A DNA stretch of 11,029 nucleotides from Prolixibacteraceae bacterium (GCA_016930735.1 JAFGGF010000379.1:1-11029), one strand, 5' to 3'; shown: positions 1 to 7,525, counted from the stretch's first letter. Numbers and translations are program-made. Notes: generated from the letters alone by a model not told the origin.

Positions 1-15
1 ATTATTTATTATGAA

Positions 16-2658
16 TTATAGCAATCCTTTGGTTTCGAGAGTATTTTTTAATTTGTTATGATAATCCTGGAATTTCTTTTCTATCTTATCAAAAATACGG
101 TTGAATTCAGGAGTTCCAACAATATTTCCCATTGCAGGTTCCAGTTTTAAAAACAATATTGTCCAGTAATGATAATTCTCCCGTTCAGAAAATAATTCCA
201 GATGCTCCAGGGCCTTTTCATTATCCCCCTTTGCAGAATAATACATTGCAAAATTTAAATGCTTATAAATTGACTGATCATTTTCTGAATATTCCAGAAA
301 TAAATTGTAATATTTTTCAGCTTCCTGTTGCAGACCAACTTTTGCACAAACATAACCTATTTTCAAATCTTCACTCCGGAATAAGTTAAGATTATAAGTT
401 TCCCTGACTGTAATGAGTCTTTTATAATATGAATATGCCTCCTCAAAATCCTTCATATAATAACAGATTTTTGCTACTTCCTGTAAAACATCCATACGTG
501 TTGTATCTTTTTTATAAGTAATAAGCAATCTGTCTTTTAACTGTTGAAGGTCACGATTCTTTGCATAAAGAATATATGCCTTAACATATTCTGAATACAA
601 ATTTGCAGGATCATAATCCAATGATCTTTCTATAAACTTTTCAGCCTCATTCACAAATCCTGACTGAACCATTGAATTGCTTATGTGCAGATACATTACA
701 CTTATTGTTAATGAGTCATACGAAGCTTTATCAAGCCTGATTCCTTTTAATGCATATTCCAGATATTTTTCTGTATTCGGAATATGATTAACATATAAAT
801 CAACAAGGAATGCAAACACCAGGTCGTAATTCGGATTGTATTCCAAAGCTCTTTCGAAGTAATTTACAGCCAGATCATATTCCCTGTTATTCACGTAAAA
901 TAGTGCCTTGGCAATTAAACTTTGAGGCAGTTGTGAATCATAAAACAAAGCCTTGTCGGCATAAAAATTAATCGAATCAGAATATTCTTTGATTGGTTTA
1001 TCCTCATCAAGGTAATAATATGTAATAGCAATGGCAGCATAAGCTCTGGCAAATTCATTGTCGAGTGAAATGGCATTCCTAAAATAAGGAATAGCAGGAC
1101 TTTTATCAGAAATCTGTGAATTACTGAGGATATCAAGGCCTTTCAGGAATACATCGTAAGCATCCATGTTTTTGGTAGGAGCTTTTGCTATTCGCTGTTC
1201 CTCTTCCGGAGTTATCAATACTTCTATTTCATCGGCAATACTTTTGGCGACTTCCATTTGTATCTTGAAGATATCTTCCGTATTGCGGTTATATTGCTCT
1301 GCCCAAAGGCGCTTATCGCTTGGCCCTTCGATCAACCGTATATTCAGAAAAACCTGATCACCGAGTTTTTGCCCACTACCCTCCACCAGATAACTTGCAT
1401 CCAGCTCTTTGGCAATTTCGCGCATGGTCTTATCCGTGTTCCTGTATTTTTCTACCGATGTCCGGCTGATAACCCTGAGGCCTTCGATCTTTTGCAGATC
1501 AGTTAACACCGATTCCATTACACCGTTTATAAAATAAACATTGGTTGAATCGGCACTGTCGTTTTTAAAAGGAAGTACAGCTATCGATTTGTCGAGTTCC
1601 CATTGTACAAACGAAACAGGTTTAATTACGGCAAACAGAACAATAGCCAGTACAAAAATAAAAACAACCGAAAAAAAGATTAAAATCCATTTGAGTCCAA
1701 ACTTTTTTTCAGATGCTTTACTTTTTCCACTTTCAAATGATTCTCTTTTGATTTTACCTGCAAGTTGTTCTCTTTTCGGAACCAAAAGCCCGGCATTTGC
1801 CAGTGCAAAAACCTCAATCGGCTTGCCTACATTTTTTAATTCAAATTCACCCAGAGGTACAGTATATATTCCCGATTGATTTTTTATTTCATCGTAAATT
1901 TTTTCTGAAATAAAAACACTTCCTGCAATTGCCAAAGCTTCTATCCGGGATGCAACATTAACCCCATCTCCCACAATTCCATCCTCATTAAAAATAATAT
2001 CTCCGCTGTGAATTCCTATTCTGACGGGAATTAACGGTTTTTCACGGAAAGCAAGCTGAAGTTCAATACCGCACCTTACTGCATCGATAGCACTGTTAAA
2101 AGTACTTAATGTACCATCGCCATAATACTGAAGTATTTTCCCATTGAATTTCTGAGTAATCGAATTAATTATTTCACGATGCCGGTTTCGCAATTCCACA
2201 GCACTTTTCTCATCCTGTTGCATTAAGGCAGTATAGCCTTCAATGTCGGTAAACATTATTGCTGCCAACCGGTGAGTCTGTGTTGAATCTCCTGATGCAT
2301 GAATAAAATTTTCATTCACCTCTTTTTTCCCTACTTCACCCGGAGGGTATCCGTAAAAATCGTGAAAACATTTTATAAAATAGGAAGTGCTTCCAAAACC
2401 AACTTTATAAGAAACTTCAGAAACATTATAGTTTTCCTCTTTTAAAAGTTCCATGGCATATTCCAGGCGTATCTGACGGATAAACTGACTAGCCGATAAA
2501 TCGGTCAGTTTTTTAATTTTCCTGAGCAGGTTCGAACGGCTCATACCAATTCGGTCGGCCAGCTCAGAAACACCAAACTGCTCGTTGGAAATATTTTCCC
2601 CGATCAGTTCAATCAGCTTATTTAAAAAATCATTCTTCCTAAATTGTGAATCAGCCAT
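16..2658 (-). CDS. Membrane-anchored AraC-type HTH / class III cyclase / TolB-like / TPR regulator
   Basis: Probable one-component regulator with cytoplasmic DNA-binding and nucleotide-cyclase modules and a periplasmic sensor. Numbering is from an alternative TTG start at 2706; I prefer the ATG at 2656-2658 (residue 17), which lies just before the HTH domain. Residues ~27-126 are an AraC-type double HTH (SELADRIGMSRSNLLRKIKK, then the GFGSTSYFIKCF recognition region). Residues ~146-300 are a class III cyclase domain with metal aspartates D154 (FTDIEGYT) and D197 (YYGDGT) and transition-state residues N250 and R254 (VNVASR). The residues that normally select the base are Q193 and G243. One TM helix spans ~339-361. 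Residues ~366-497 resemble TolB/FlgO N-terminal domains (SIAVLPFKN, YLVEGS). The rest, ~510-880, is TPR-like helical repeats. It is transcribed away from 2973 and may control that operon (inference). The domain calls are firm; the signal, cyclase activity and targets are unknown. Confidence 0.9.
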   Translation of the reverse strand: MADSQFRKNDFLNKLIELIGENISNEQFGVSELADRIGMSRSNLLRKIKKLTDLSASQFIRQIRLEYAMELLKEENYNVSEVSYKVGFGSTSYFIKCFHDFYGYPPGEVGKKEVNENFIHASGDSTQTHRLAAIMFTDIEGYTALMQQDEKSAVELRNRHREIINSITQKFNGKILQYYGDGTLSTFNSAIDAVRCGIELQLAFREKPLIPVRIGIHSGDIIFNEDGIVGDGVNVASRIEALAIAGSVFISEKIYDEIKNQSGIYTVPLGEFELKNVGKPIEVFALANAGLLVPKREQLAGKIKRESFESGKSKASEKKFGLKWILIFFSVVFIFVLAIVLFAVIKPVSFVQWELDKSIAVLPFKNDSADSTNVYFINGVMESVLTDLQKIEGLRVISRTSVEKYRNTDKTMREIAKELDASYLVEGSGQKLGDQVFLNIRLIEGPSDKRLWAEQYNRNTEDIFKIQMEVAKSIADEIEVLITPEEEQRIAKAPTKNMDAYDVFLKGLDILSNSQISDKSPAIPYFRNAISLDNEFARAYAAIAITYYYLDEDKPIKEYSDSINFYADKALFYDSQLPQSLIAKALFYVNNREYDLAVNYFERALEYNPNYDLVFAFLVDLYVNHIPNTEKYLEYALKGIRLDKASYDSLTISVMYLHISNSMVQSGFVNEAEKFIERSLDYDPANLYSEYVKAYILYAKNRDLQQLKDRLLITYKKDTTRMDVLQEVAKICYYMKDFEEAYSYYKRLITVRETYNLNLFRSEDLKIGYVCAKVGLQQEAEKYYNLFLEYSENDQSIYKHLNFAMYYSAKGDNEKALEHLELFSERENYHYWTILFLKLEPAMGNIVGTPEFNRIFDKIEKKFQDYHNKLKNTLETKGLL

Positions 2659-2972
2659 AGTAAAATCGGCTACAGTTGAAAACCGGAATTTTGGCTTAAG
2701 ATACAAAGGATTGTTTTAAGAAACAATTGTATTTACAATTCATTAATCATAAGCTATTTATTACTCAACTAATCAACAAATTCAAAAACATTTTTTCCTT
2801 TATTTTTTGGGCTTTGCTACACTGCTTGCGTCATAATTTATATCGATACGTCATAATTTTTATTGCTTCATCAAACTTGATATTATCTGCTTCTTAATTG
2901 AATAGCCCTGCATCACGGTTTAGTGCACCTTTACATCAACGAATTTTTAAACAAACTAAAAAGCAAAATATC
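2659..2972. other. Divergent intergenic regulatory region
   Basis: This 314-base stretch lies between the start of the minus-strand regulator and the start of the plus-strand operon, so it must carry both promoters. It holds no convincing gene: the reading frame that could extend the downstream protein to a TTG at 2898 adds 25 residues ahead of a perfectly good signal peptide and is not favoured. The only clear structure is the 11-base direct repeat at 2829-2859. I could not find a good TTTG / TAnnTTTG promoter pair on either strand. Only weak resemblances occur, for example TTTG at 2813-2816 with TAATTTAT at 2834, at a spacing of 17. Confidence 0.6.
2829..2859. promoter_or_regulatory. Candidate AraC-family operator: 11-base direct repeat with 20-base period
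   Basis: CGTCATAATTT occurs at 2829-2839 and again, exactly, at 2849-2859. The copies start 20 bases apart, about two helical turns, so both face the same side of the DNA. AraC-family dimers commonly bind direct repeats at this spacing. The adjacent divergent gene encodes an AraC-type HTH. That this protein binds here is inference. Confidence 0.45.
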
Positions 2973-3347
2973 ATGAAAAATTTAACACTACTAATCAGCA
3001 TGTTGATAGCAACCGCAACCTTCGGTTCAAATCACAATTCCTTTTATAATAAAGAAAATGACTTATTAAAAAAAGAAGAAACCAAAACCACTATCATTAA
3101 TTCAAATGAAACATCCTTCTTTATAAAAGTAGATACCGAATCAGCTTTAAATCTGGAAGGCTGGATGTTTTTAAATTTAAACGAGTCTCCGGTTACAGAT
3201 ATCACTGAAACTGAAAATCCACTGGAAATTGAAGAATGGATGATGAAAATTACTTCCTTTCCGGTTATAGAAAATCCATTGGAACTTGAAAGCTGGATGA
3301 TAAATCTGGATGCCTGGAGTTACTCTACTGTTATCTCATCACTTTAA
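2973..3347 (+). CDS. Small secreted protein with three E-N-P-L-x-L-E-x-W-M repeats
   Basis: A 124-residue exported protein of unknown function. The ATG at 2973 is chosen because it opens directly on a signal peptide (MKNLTLLISMLIATATFGS, cleavage probably near residue 18-19) and sits in the usual A-rich leader; an in-frame TTG at 2898 is less likely. The mature part begins with a charged, Lys/Glu/Asn-rich segment. It then carries three copies of a ten-residue motif: E56-S-A-L-N-L-E-G-W-M65, E81-N-P-L-E-I-E-E-W-M90 and E100-N-P-L-E-L-E-S-W-M109. A partial fourth copy follows around L112-D-A-W115. There is no cysteine and no C-terminal sorting domain. It is the first gene of the run to 6955, 41 bases ahead of the acyltransferase. 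I do not recognise a characterised family. The repeated acidic/Trp-Met motif suggests a binding peptide or a substrate of an envelope system (inference). Confidence 0.75.
   Translation: MKNLTLLISMLIATATFGSNHNSFYNKENDLLKKEETKTTIINSNETSFFIKVDTESALNLEGWMFLNLNESPVTDITETENPLEIEEWMMKITSFPVIENPLELESWMINLDAWSYSTVISSL
3138..3299 (+). repeat. Three in-gene 30-base repeats encoding E-[NS]-[PA]-L-x-[LI]-E-x-W-M
   Basis: The units lie at 3138-3167, 3213-3242 and 3270-3299. The second and third are close at the DNA level (GAAAATCCA(C/T)TGGAA...TGGATG); the first is more diverged. The Trp-Met pairs are spaced 25 and 19 residues apart, so this is a motif repeated with variable linkers and not a strict tandem array. 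Confidence 0.8.
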
Positions 3348-3388
3348 TAAAAAAAATCAGAATTATAAATCATAAAAAATTCTATAAA

Positions 3389-5086
3389 ATGAAAACAAGA
3401 GTATATTTTTTAGACCATCTGCGCACATTCTTAATTTTCCTGGTAATTGTACTTCATGCAGGAATGACCTATGAACGCGGATTCGACATGTTCTGGATCG
3501 TTGACGACTCTGCAAAATGCGATTCACTGGCATGGGTACGCACTTACATCGACCTGTTCGTTATGTTTGTTATGTTTTTTATTTCAGGATACTTTATCCC
3601 GAATTCTTTAAAAAATAAAACCAACCGTGAATTCTTAACTTCAAAAATAAAACGGATCTTATTACCCTGGATTGTAGCAGTTTTTACACTGATCCCTGCC
3701 TATAAAATCATCTTCCTTTACTCAAGAGGATTACCTCAGGAAGAATGGTTTTCATATTTCCACATTTTTCAAAGAGCAGGTACTGATTTGACTTTTTTTG
3801 CAAACAATCCGGCACAGAACTGGTTGTGGTTCCTCCCTACCCTTTTTGTTTTCCAGGTAGTTTACTGGGTTTTAGCAAAAGTTAATCTGTTAAAAATAAA
3901 ATTCTCCTTGAAAACCGCAGTTGCTGTGACCTTTGTAATTGGACTTGCCTACAACCTTGTAATTTCTCAACTCGGATTAAAAGGATGGCACCACTCATAC
4001 TTTTTGGAGTTTCAGCGCGAAAGATTGCTTGTTTATTTTATGCTATTCCTTTTAGGATCACTTTGTAATAAATTAAAAGTATTTGAATCGTCTTCAAAAA
4101 ACATTAAATATTTAATTGCTGCTGTTTTGGTACTGATCCCTTCACTGGTGATTTTTAAAACCGTTGCCCTGAATATGTTCTACAATCTGATTGAACCCGG
4201 CAGAAACCATTTCCTGATTTCCGACCTGATGGACCGTACAGTATATTATGTAACTGCTTTATCATCCATATTTGGGTTCCTGTATATTCTGATTTATTCT
4301 TTCAGAACCTTATTTGACAAACCAAACAAATTAATGGCTGAACTGAATAAAAATTCCTATTCAGTTTATATCATCCACATGATTGTAATCGGATTTGTTG
4401 CACTGGCAATGCTTAACCTCAACTTACCGGCTCTGGTCAAGTACAGCATTTCAATTGTATTAACTTTTGTATTGTCGAATGCACTTGTTTCAGGGTACAG
4501 AGTTATTTTCAAAAGAAACAATTCCATGAAGGTTGCTGCACTGGCAGTTTTTGTAGCAGCAATGTTTGTGTTCATAAATAAAGAAAATATCAAACAGGTT
4601 AAGGCTGAAGTTGAAAAAACAAACGTTAATGCACCAGCCATGGGAATTTATGAAGCCATACTCAGAGGAGACATTGAAGTGGTAAAACAACACATTGCCG
4701 CAGGAAGTGATTTGAATGAAAAAGATCCTTCAGGCGGAGGAAATCCGTTACACACTGCCTGTATATTTGGAAAAACAGAAATCGCAATGTTATTGATTGA
4801 AGCCGGATCGGATGTAAACTTTAAAAACAACGAAGGTTCAACACCTCTTCATACAGCAGCATTTTTCGGCCGTACCGAAATAGTCAAAGCTTTGTTGGCA
4901 AAAGGTGCCGATAAAGAAATAAAAAACAATGCCGGTTCCACTGCACTTCAATCGGTTATTGTTCCTTTTGAAGCTGTTAAAGGAATTTACGATTACCTTG
5001 GAAAAGCCTACGAACCATTTGGACTGAAACTCGATTATGATCAGATACAGGGTGCCCGCCCGGAAATCGCTGATTTATTAAAATAG
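3389..5086 (+). CDS. Acyltransferase-3 family membrane protein with C-terminal ankyrin repeats
   Basis: A 565-residue fusion. Residues 1-372 are an acyltransferase-3 (OpgC/OafA-type) domain with about ten TM helices (near 8-25, 50-70, 88-111, 147-165, 176-195, 212-225, 239-258, 286-306, 324-345, 350-372). The family's R-X10-H motif is present as R12 and H23, and a second conserved-looking histidine, H330, lies in SYSVYIIH. Such proteins move acyl groups from a cytoplasmic donor to extracytoplasmic glycans or lipids; the substrate here is unknown. An extra helix at ~380-397 is followed by ankyrin repeats at ~419-450, 452-484 (NPLHTACIFGKTEIAMLLIE) and 485-517, with a degenerate end to 565. If the N terminus is cytoplasmic, as usual, eleven helices would put the ankyrin domain in the periplasm. 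There is no frameshift at the junction, so the fusion looks genuine. It is the second gene of the operon, 42 bases before the hydrolase. Confidence 0.88.
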   Translation: MKTRVYFLDHLRTFLIFLVIVLHAGMTYERGFDMFWIVDDSAKCDSLAWVRTYIDLFVMFVMFFISGYFIPNSLKNKTNREFLTSKIKRILLPWIVAVFTLIPAYKIIFLYSRGLPQEEWFSYFHIFQRAGTDLTFFANNPAQNWLWFLPTLFVFQVVYWVLAKVNLLKIKFSLKTAVAVTFVIGLAYNLVISQLGLKGWHHSYFLEFQRERLLVYFMLFLLGSLCNKLKVFESSSKNIKYLIAAVLVLIPSLVIFKTVALNMFYNLIEPGRNHFLISDLMDRTVYYVTALSSIFGFLYILIYSFRTLFDKPNKLMAELNKNSYSVYIIHMIVIGFVALAMLNLNLPALVKYSISIVLTFVLSNALVSGYRVIFKRNNSMKVAALAVFVAAMFVFINKENIKQVKAEVEKTNVNAPAMGIYEAILRGDIEVVKQHIAAGSDLNEKDPSGGGNPLHTACIFGKTEIAMLLIEAGSDVNFKNNEGSTPLHTAAFFGRTEIVKALLAKGADKEIKNNAGSTALQSVIVPFEAVKGIYDYLGKAYEPFGLKLDYDQIQGARPEIADLLK

Positions 5087-5128
5087 AATTTAAACATAAT
5101 AATTTGTAAATCATTAAAGCTAAAAATC

Positions 5129-6304
5129 ATGAAACTACTTGCAATAAAATTTTTACTTATCGGAGTCCTTTTGTTTACAATACTCAGTATCAGTTGTGAA
5201 GAATTTAAATACGAATATCAGATTCCTGAAACTACAAACGATGGTCTTAATACAGCTGCTCCTGAAGAAGTAAATATTGATTCAAAATACATTGCCGAAG
5301 CCGTTAAAAAAATAAAATCAGGAAAATTCAGGGAAGTTCATTCCATGCTGATTTATAAGGAAGGCAAACTGGTTTTTGAAGAATATTTCCCAGGGCATAA
5401 ATACCAGTGGGATGCAAAAAACTACCATGGCGAGTTGGTTCATTGGGATAAGACAATGAAACATCCGATTATGTCATGTACCAAAAGTATCACATCTGCA
5501 TGTATTGGGATTGCCATCGATAAAGGATTTATAAAAAGTGTTGATCAATCAATATTCGATTATTTACCCGACCACCAACAGCTGAAAACAAACAACAAAA
5601 GCTACATTACCATTGAGCACCTGCTAACCATGACATCGGGATTGGCCTGGGATGAATGGAACGCAGCTCATGGCGGACAATTAACAAATGATTTTGACCA
5701 CCTTTACATTGTCGAGGATCAAATTAAAACTGTATTGGAAAGGCCATGGTGGTCTGCTCCCGGCGAATTCTTTACTTACAATGGCGGTGGCATAGTCATT
5801 CTAGGCGAAATCCTGAAGAATGCCACCGGAATGAATATGGACGAGTTCGCGATGAAATATTTGTTTGAGCCGCTTGAAATCGACTCTGTATCGTGGTGGA
5901 GCTACCCGAATGGAAGGCTGGAAACTGCAAGCTCATTAAGTTTAACACCCCGTGCTATGATGAAAATTGGTGCGCTTTACCTCAACAACGGTAACTGGAA
6001 TGGTAATCAAATCATTACTCCGGAATGGGTGGATAAAAGTTCTATAGTATATAAAAACAATGTTGGCATAAAACTACCTATTGAAGATTCAGGAATTAAT
6101 GCTTACGGATATACATGGTGGATCAGCGAACTGGATCACAATGGCAAAAAAATAAAAATGTACCGCGCAAATGGTTGGGGAGGGCAAACGATTATGATTT
6201 TACCTGAACTGGACATGGTAGTTGTGTTCACCAGCGGAAACTGGGCCAAAAAATCGAAACTTTTTAAAATTCTTAAGGATTATATACTTGCTTCTGTAAA
6301 CTAA
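5129..6304 (+). CDS. Serine hydrolase lipoprotein, beta-lactamase class C / penicillin-binding fold
   Basis: A 391-residue predicted exported lipoprotein. A hydrophobic leader ends in L19-S-I-S-C23, a slightly atypical lipobox, followed by the acidic pair EE; acidic residues right after the cysteine can act as a surface-export signal in Bacteroidota. The catalytic domain is pfam00144-like. The nucleophile motif is S116-C-T-K119 (IMSCTKSIT), the tyrosine motif is Y217-N-G (FFTYNGGGIVILG), and the third region is N348-G-W-G-G (RANGWGGQTIMILP). Other family signatures are TIEHLLTMTSGLAWDE and SLTPRAMMKIGALYLNNGNW. The relatives are esterases, D-amino-peptidases and 6-aminohexanoate-oligomer hydrolases, so the substrate cannot be read from the sequence. 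There is no reason to call it a resistance beta-lactamase. Its place between an acyltransferase and an outer-membrane protein suggests action on an envelope ester or amide (inference). Confidence 0.88.
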   Translation: MKLLAIKFLLIGVLLFTILSISCEEFKYEYQIPETTNDGLNTAAPEEVNIDSKYIAEAVKKIKSGKFREVHSMLIYKEGKLVFEEYFPGHKYQWDAKNYHGELVHWDKTMKHPIMSCTKSITSACIGIAIDKGFIKSVDQSIFDYLPDHQQLKTNNKSYITIEHLLTMTSGLAWDEWNAAHGGQLTNDFDHLYIVEDQIKTVLERPWWSAPGEFFTYNGGGIVILGEILKNATGMNMDEFAMKYLFEPLEIDSVSWWSYPNGRLETASSLSLTPRAMMKIGALYLNNGNWNGNQIITPEWVDKSSIVYKNNVGIKLPIEDSGINAYGYTWWISELDHNGKKIKMYRANGWGGQTIMILPELDMVVVFTSGNWAKKSKLFKILKDYILASVN

Positions 6305-6340
6305 AAAACAAAAATCAATAATAACTTAAAACTTAAAGTC

Positions 6341-6955
6341 ATGAAAAAACTAACATTAATTATTTTGACAATAATCGTGACAACAACAGTTGGTTCAGGA
6401 AAAAACCTTTCTCAAAACGAAAAAGGTAAACTTTCGAATGATACTCTGTTTTTCCGTAATTCCTTCCAGTTCAACATAGCAGGATTGGGTTTCAAAAGAT
6501 ACGGTATAGCCTATGAGTATCGTTTAACTCCGCGTCATGCTTTGTTTGTTCAGGTAGGAGGTTCAATTCCATTGATCAGTGAAGAAACTGAATACGGTAT
6601 CGGAATCCATTATAAATATTATTTGCAACCAGTCAGAGACACTAAATTCCTGTGGCTTTTTAAATCAGCTTACAGGAACACATTTGTGGATCTTAATGTC
6701 AGATATATGAATCTTGACGGGATTCACAGTGATGCTCAATTCCTTTATAGTTCCTATTTTATTGGTGCCGGAATTGGGCAGACCTATGTGTGGAAATCGG
6801 GATTCACAATAAGTTATTGGGCAGGTTACGGCCCACCCATTGGTGCTGATTATAAATGGGAAAATAATGTGCCGGAAGATGGAGATTCCTGGGCCAGGAC
6901 CTACAAGAATAGTTCCGGGTTGGATTTCGGCTTATCCCTCAGTTATTCATTCTAA
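6341..6955 (+). CDS. Small outer-membrane beta-barrel-like protein
   Basis: A 204-residue protein with an N-terminal signal peptide (MKKLTLIILTIIVTTTVGS, cleavage probably near residue 19-20). The mature chain consists of alternating polar/aromatic strands typical of 8-10-stranded outer-membrane barrels: FQFNIAGLGFKRYGIAYEYR, ALFVQVGGSIPL, YGIGIHYKYYLQP, FIGAGIGQTYVWK, FTISYWAGYGPPIG. It ends in SLSYSF, with the terminal Phe used for insertion by the BAM machinery. The pattern resembles DUF3575/porin-like small barrels. I cannot name a specific family or a ligand. It is the last gene of the run starting at 2973, 36 bases after the hydrolase, and is followed by an 85-base gap. Length and strand pattern support the envelope location; the function is unknown. 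Confidence 0.75.
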   Translation: MKKLTLIILTIIVTTTVGSGKNLSQNEKGKLSNDTLFFRNSFQFNIAGLGFKRYGIAYEYRLTPRHALFVQVGGSIPLISEETEYGIGIHYKYYLQPVRDTKFLWLFKSAYRNTFVDLNVRYMNLDGIHSDAQFLYSSYFIGAGIGQTYVWKSGFTISYWAGYGPPIGADYKWENNVPEDGDSWARTYKNSSGLDFGLSLSYSF

Positions 6956-7040
6956 TAAAATTTTTAATTAAAACGACTAACAGAAATTTACTACCATCAG
7001 GTTGCCAGTCTCAGAAAATCATTGTAAATTATAAAAATTA

Positions 7041-7511
7041 ATGTTAAAAAAAATCAGATACATACCACCTGTTTGTTTCATCGTTTCAATTTGGATGTTA
7101 TTTTTCCACAAACTAAGAATTTCACGATCTTTAAAGGGGAATATTGTAAAAACTAAAAATGGAGAGGATTACATAATTTTCCGGCAAATCATAAAATATC
7201 CTGTATTTCACGAAAAGTCGGATTGTATCTTTATTGTCAGATTTAAATTCAGACACCTGTCACACAAACAAAATAAAATTGCTTCGGTAATTCCGATGTT
7301 GCTGATAGCCGGGCATCCGGGTTTTAAAGCCAAGATTTATTCTGTTAATCCCAATAATGGATATTGGCAGGGAATTTATGTATGGAAATCACAGATATTT
7401 CTTGATATTTATAAAAAATCATTTGTATTCGGAATGATGAATAAAAGAGCCATCCCTGAAACTATTAAGATAGTTGAACCAATTGAAAATAGCCTTAAAA
7501 ATTTATTTTGA
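7041..7511 (+). CDS. Antibiotic-biosynthesis-monooxygenase-like (dimeric alpha/beta barrel) protein with N-terminal membrane anchor
   Basis: A 156-residue protein. Residues ~8-22 (IPPVCFIVSIWMLFF) form one hydrophobic segment, read as a membrane anchor. The rest matches the pattern I associate with YdhR/ABM-like ferredoxin-fold proteins: a first strand around CIFIVRFKF (62-70), then IPMLLIAGHPGFKAKIYSV (84-102), then GYWQGIYVWKS (107-117), the helix FLDIYKKSFVFGMMNKRAIP (120-139) and a last strand TIKIVEP. No haem- or metal-binding residue can be assigned from sequence alone, and enzymatic activity is not certain, because many members of this fold are stress or redox proteins of unknown function. 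It heads the second gene group, and its stop lies 14 bases before the ATG of the oxidoreductase. Adjacency to a quinone-reductase-type enzyme fits a shared redox role (inference). Confidence 0.65.
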   Translation: MLKKIRYIPPVCFIVSIWMLFFHKLRISRSLKGNIVKTKNGEDYIIFRQIIKYPVFHEKSDCIFIVRFKFRHLSHKQNKIASVIPMLLIAGHPGFKAKIYSVNPNNGYWQGIYVWKSQIFLDIYKKSFVFGMMNKRAIPETIKIVEPIENSLKNLF

Positions 7512-7525
7512 TTAAATACTTAAAA

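Noticed and set aside
1541..1879. Open frame of 112 codons on the plus strand inside the regulator gene.
   Set aside because: It lies wholly within a well-supported coding region on the other strand and shows no recognisable domain; the same applies to the other short frames inside the large genes.
2659..2706. TTG start adding 16 residues to the AraC-cyclase regulator.
   Set aside because: The added residues show no domain feature, and the ATG at 2656-2658 lies just before the HTH domain. The TTG cannot be excluded.
2898..2972. A 25-residue N-terminal extension of the small secreted protein, starting at a TTG.
   Set aside because: The extension would bury an obvious signal peptide beginning at the ATG at 2973, which also has the usual A-rich leader.
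3360..3385. Inverted repeat AGAATT...AATTCT between the first two operon genes.
   Set aside because: Six weak A/T-rich pairs with a long loop do not make a credible terminator or stable hairpin.
7002..7032. Possible promoter TTG-N20-TAAATTAT before the gene at 7041.
   Set aside because: The -7 match is poor in a very AT-rich stretch and the predicted start would leave almost no leader. The second group may instead be read through from the first.
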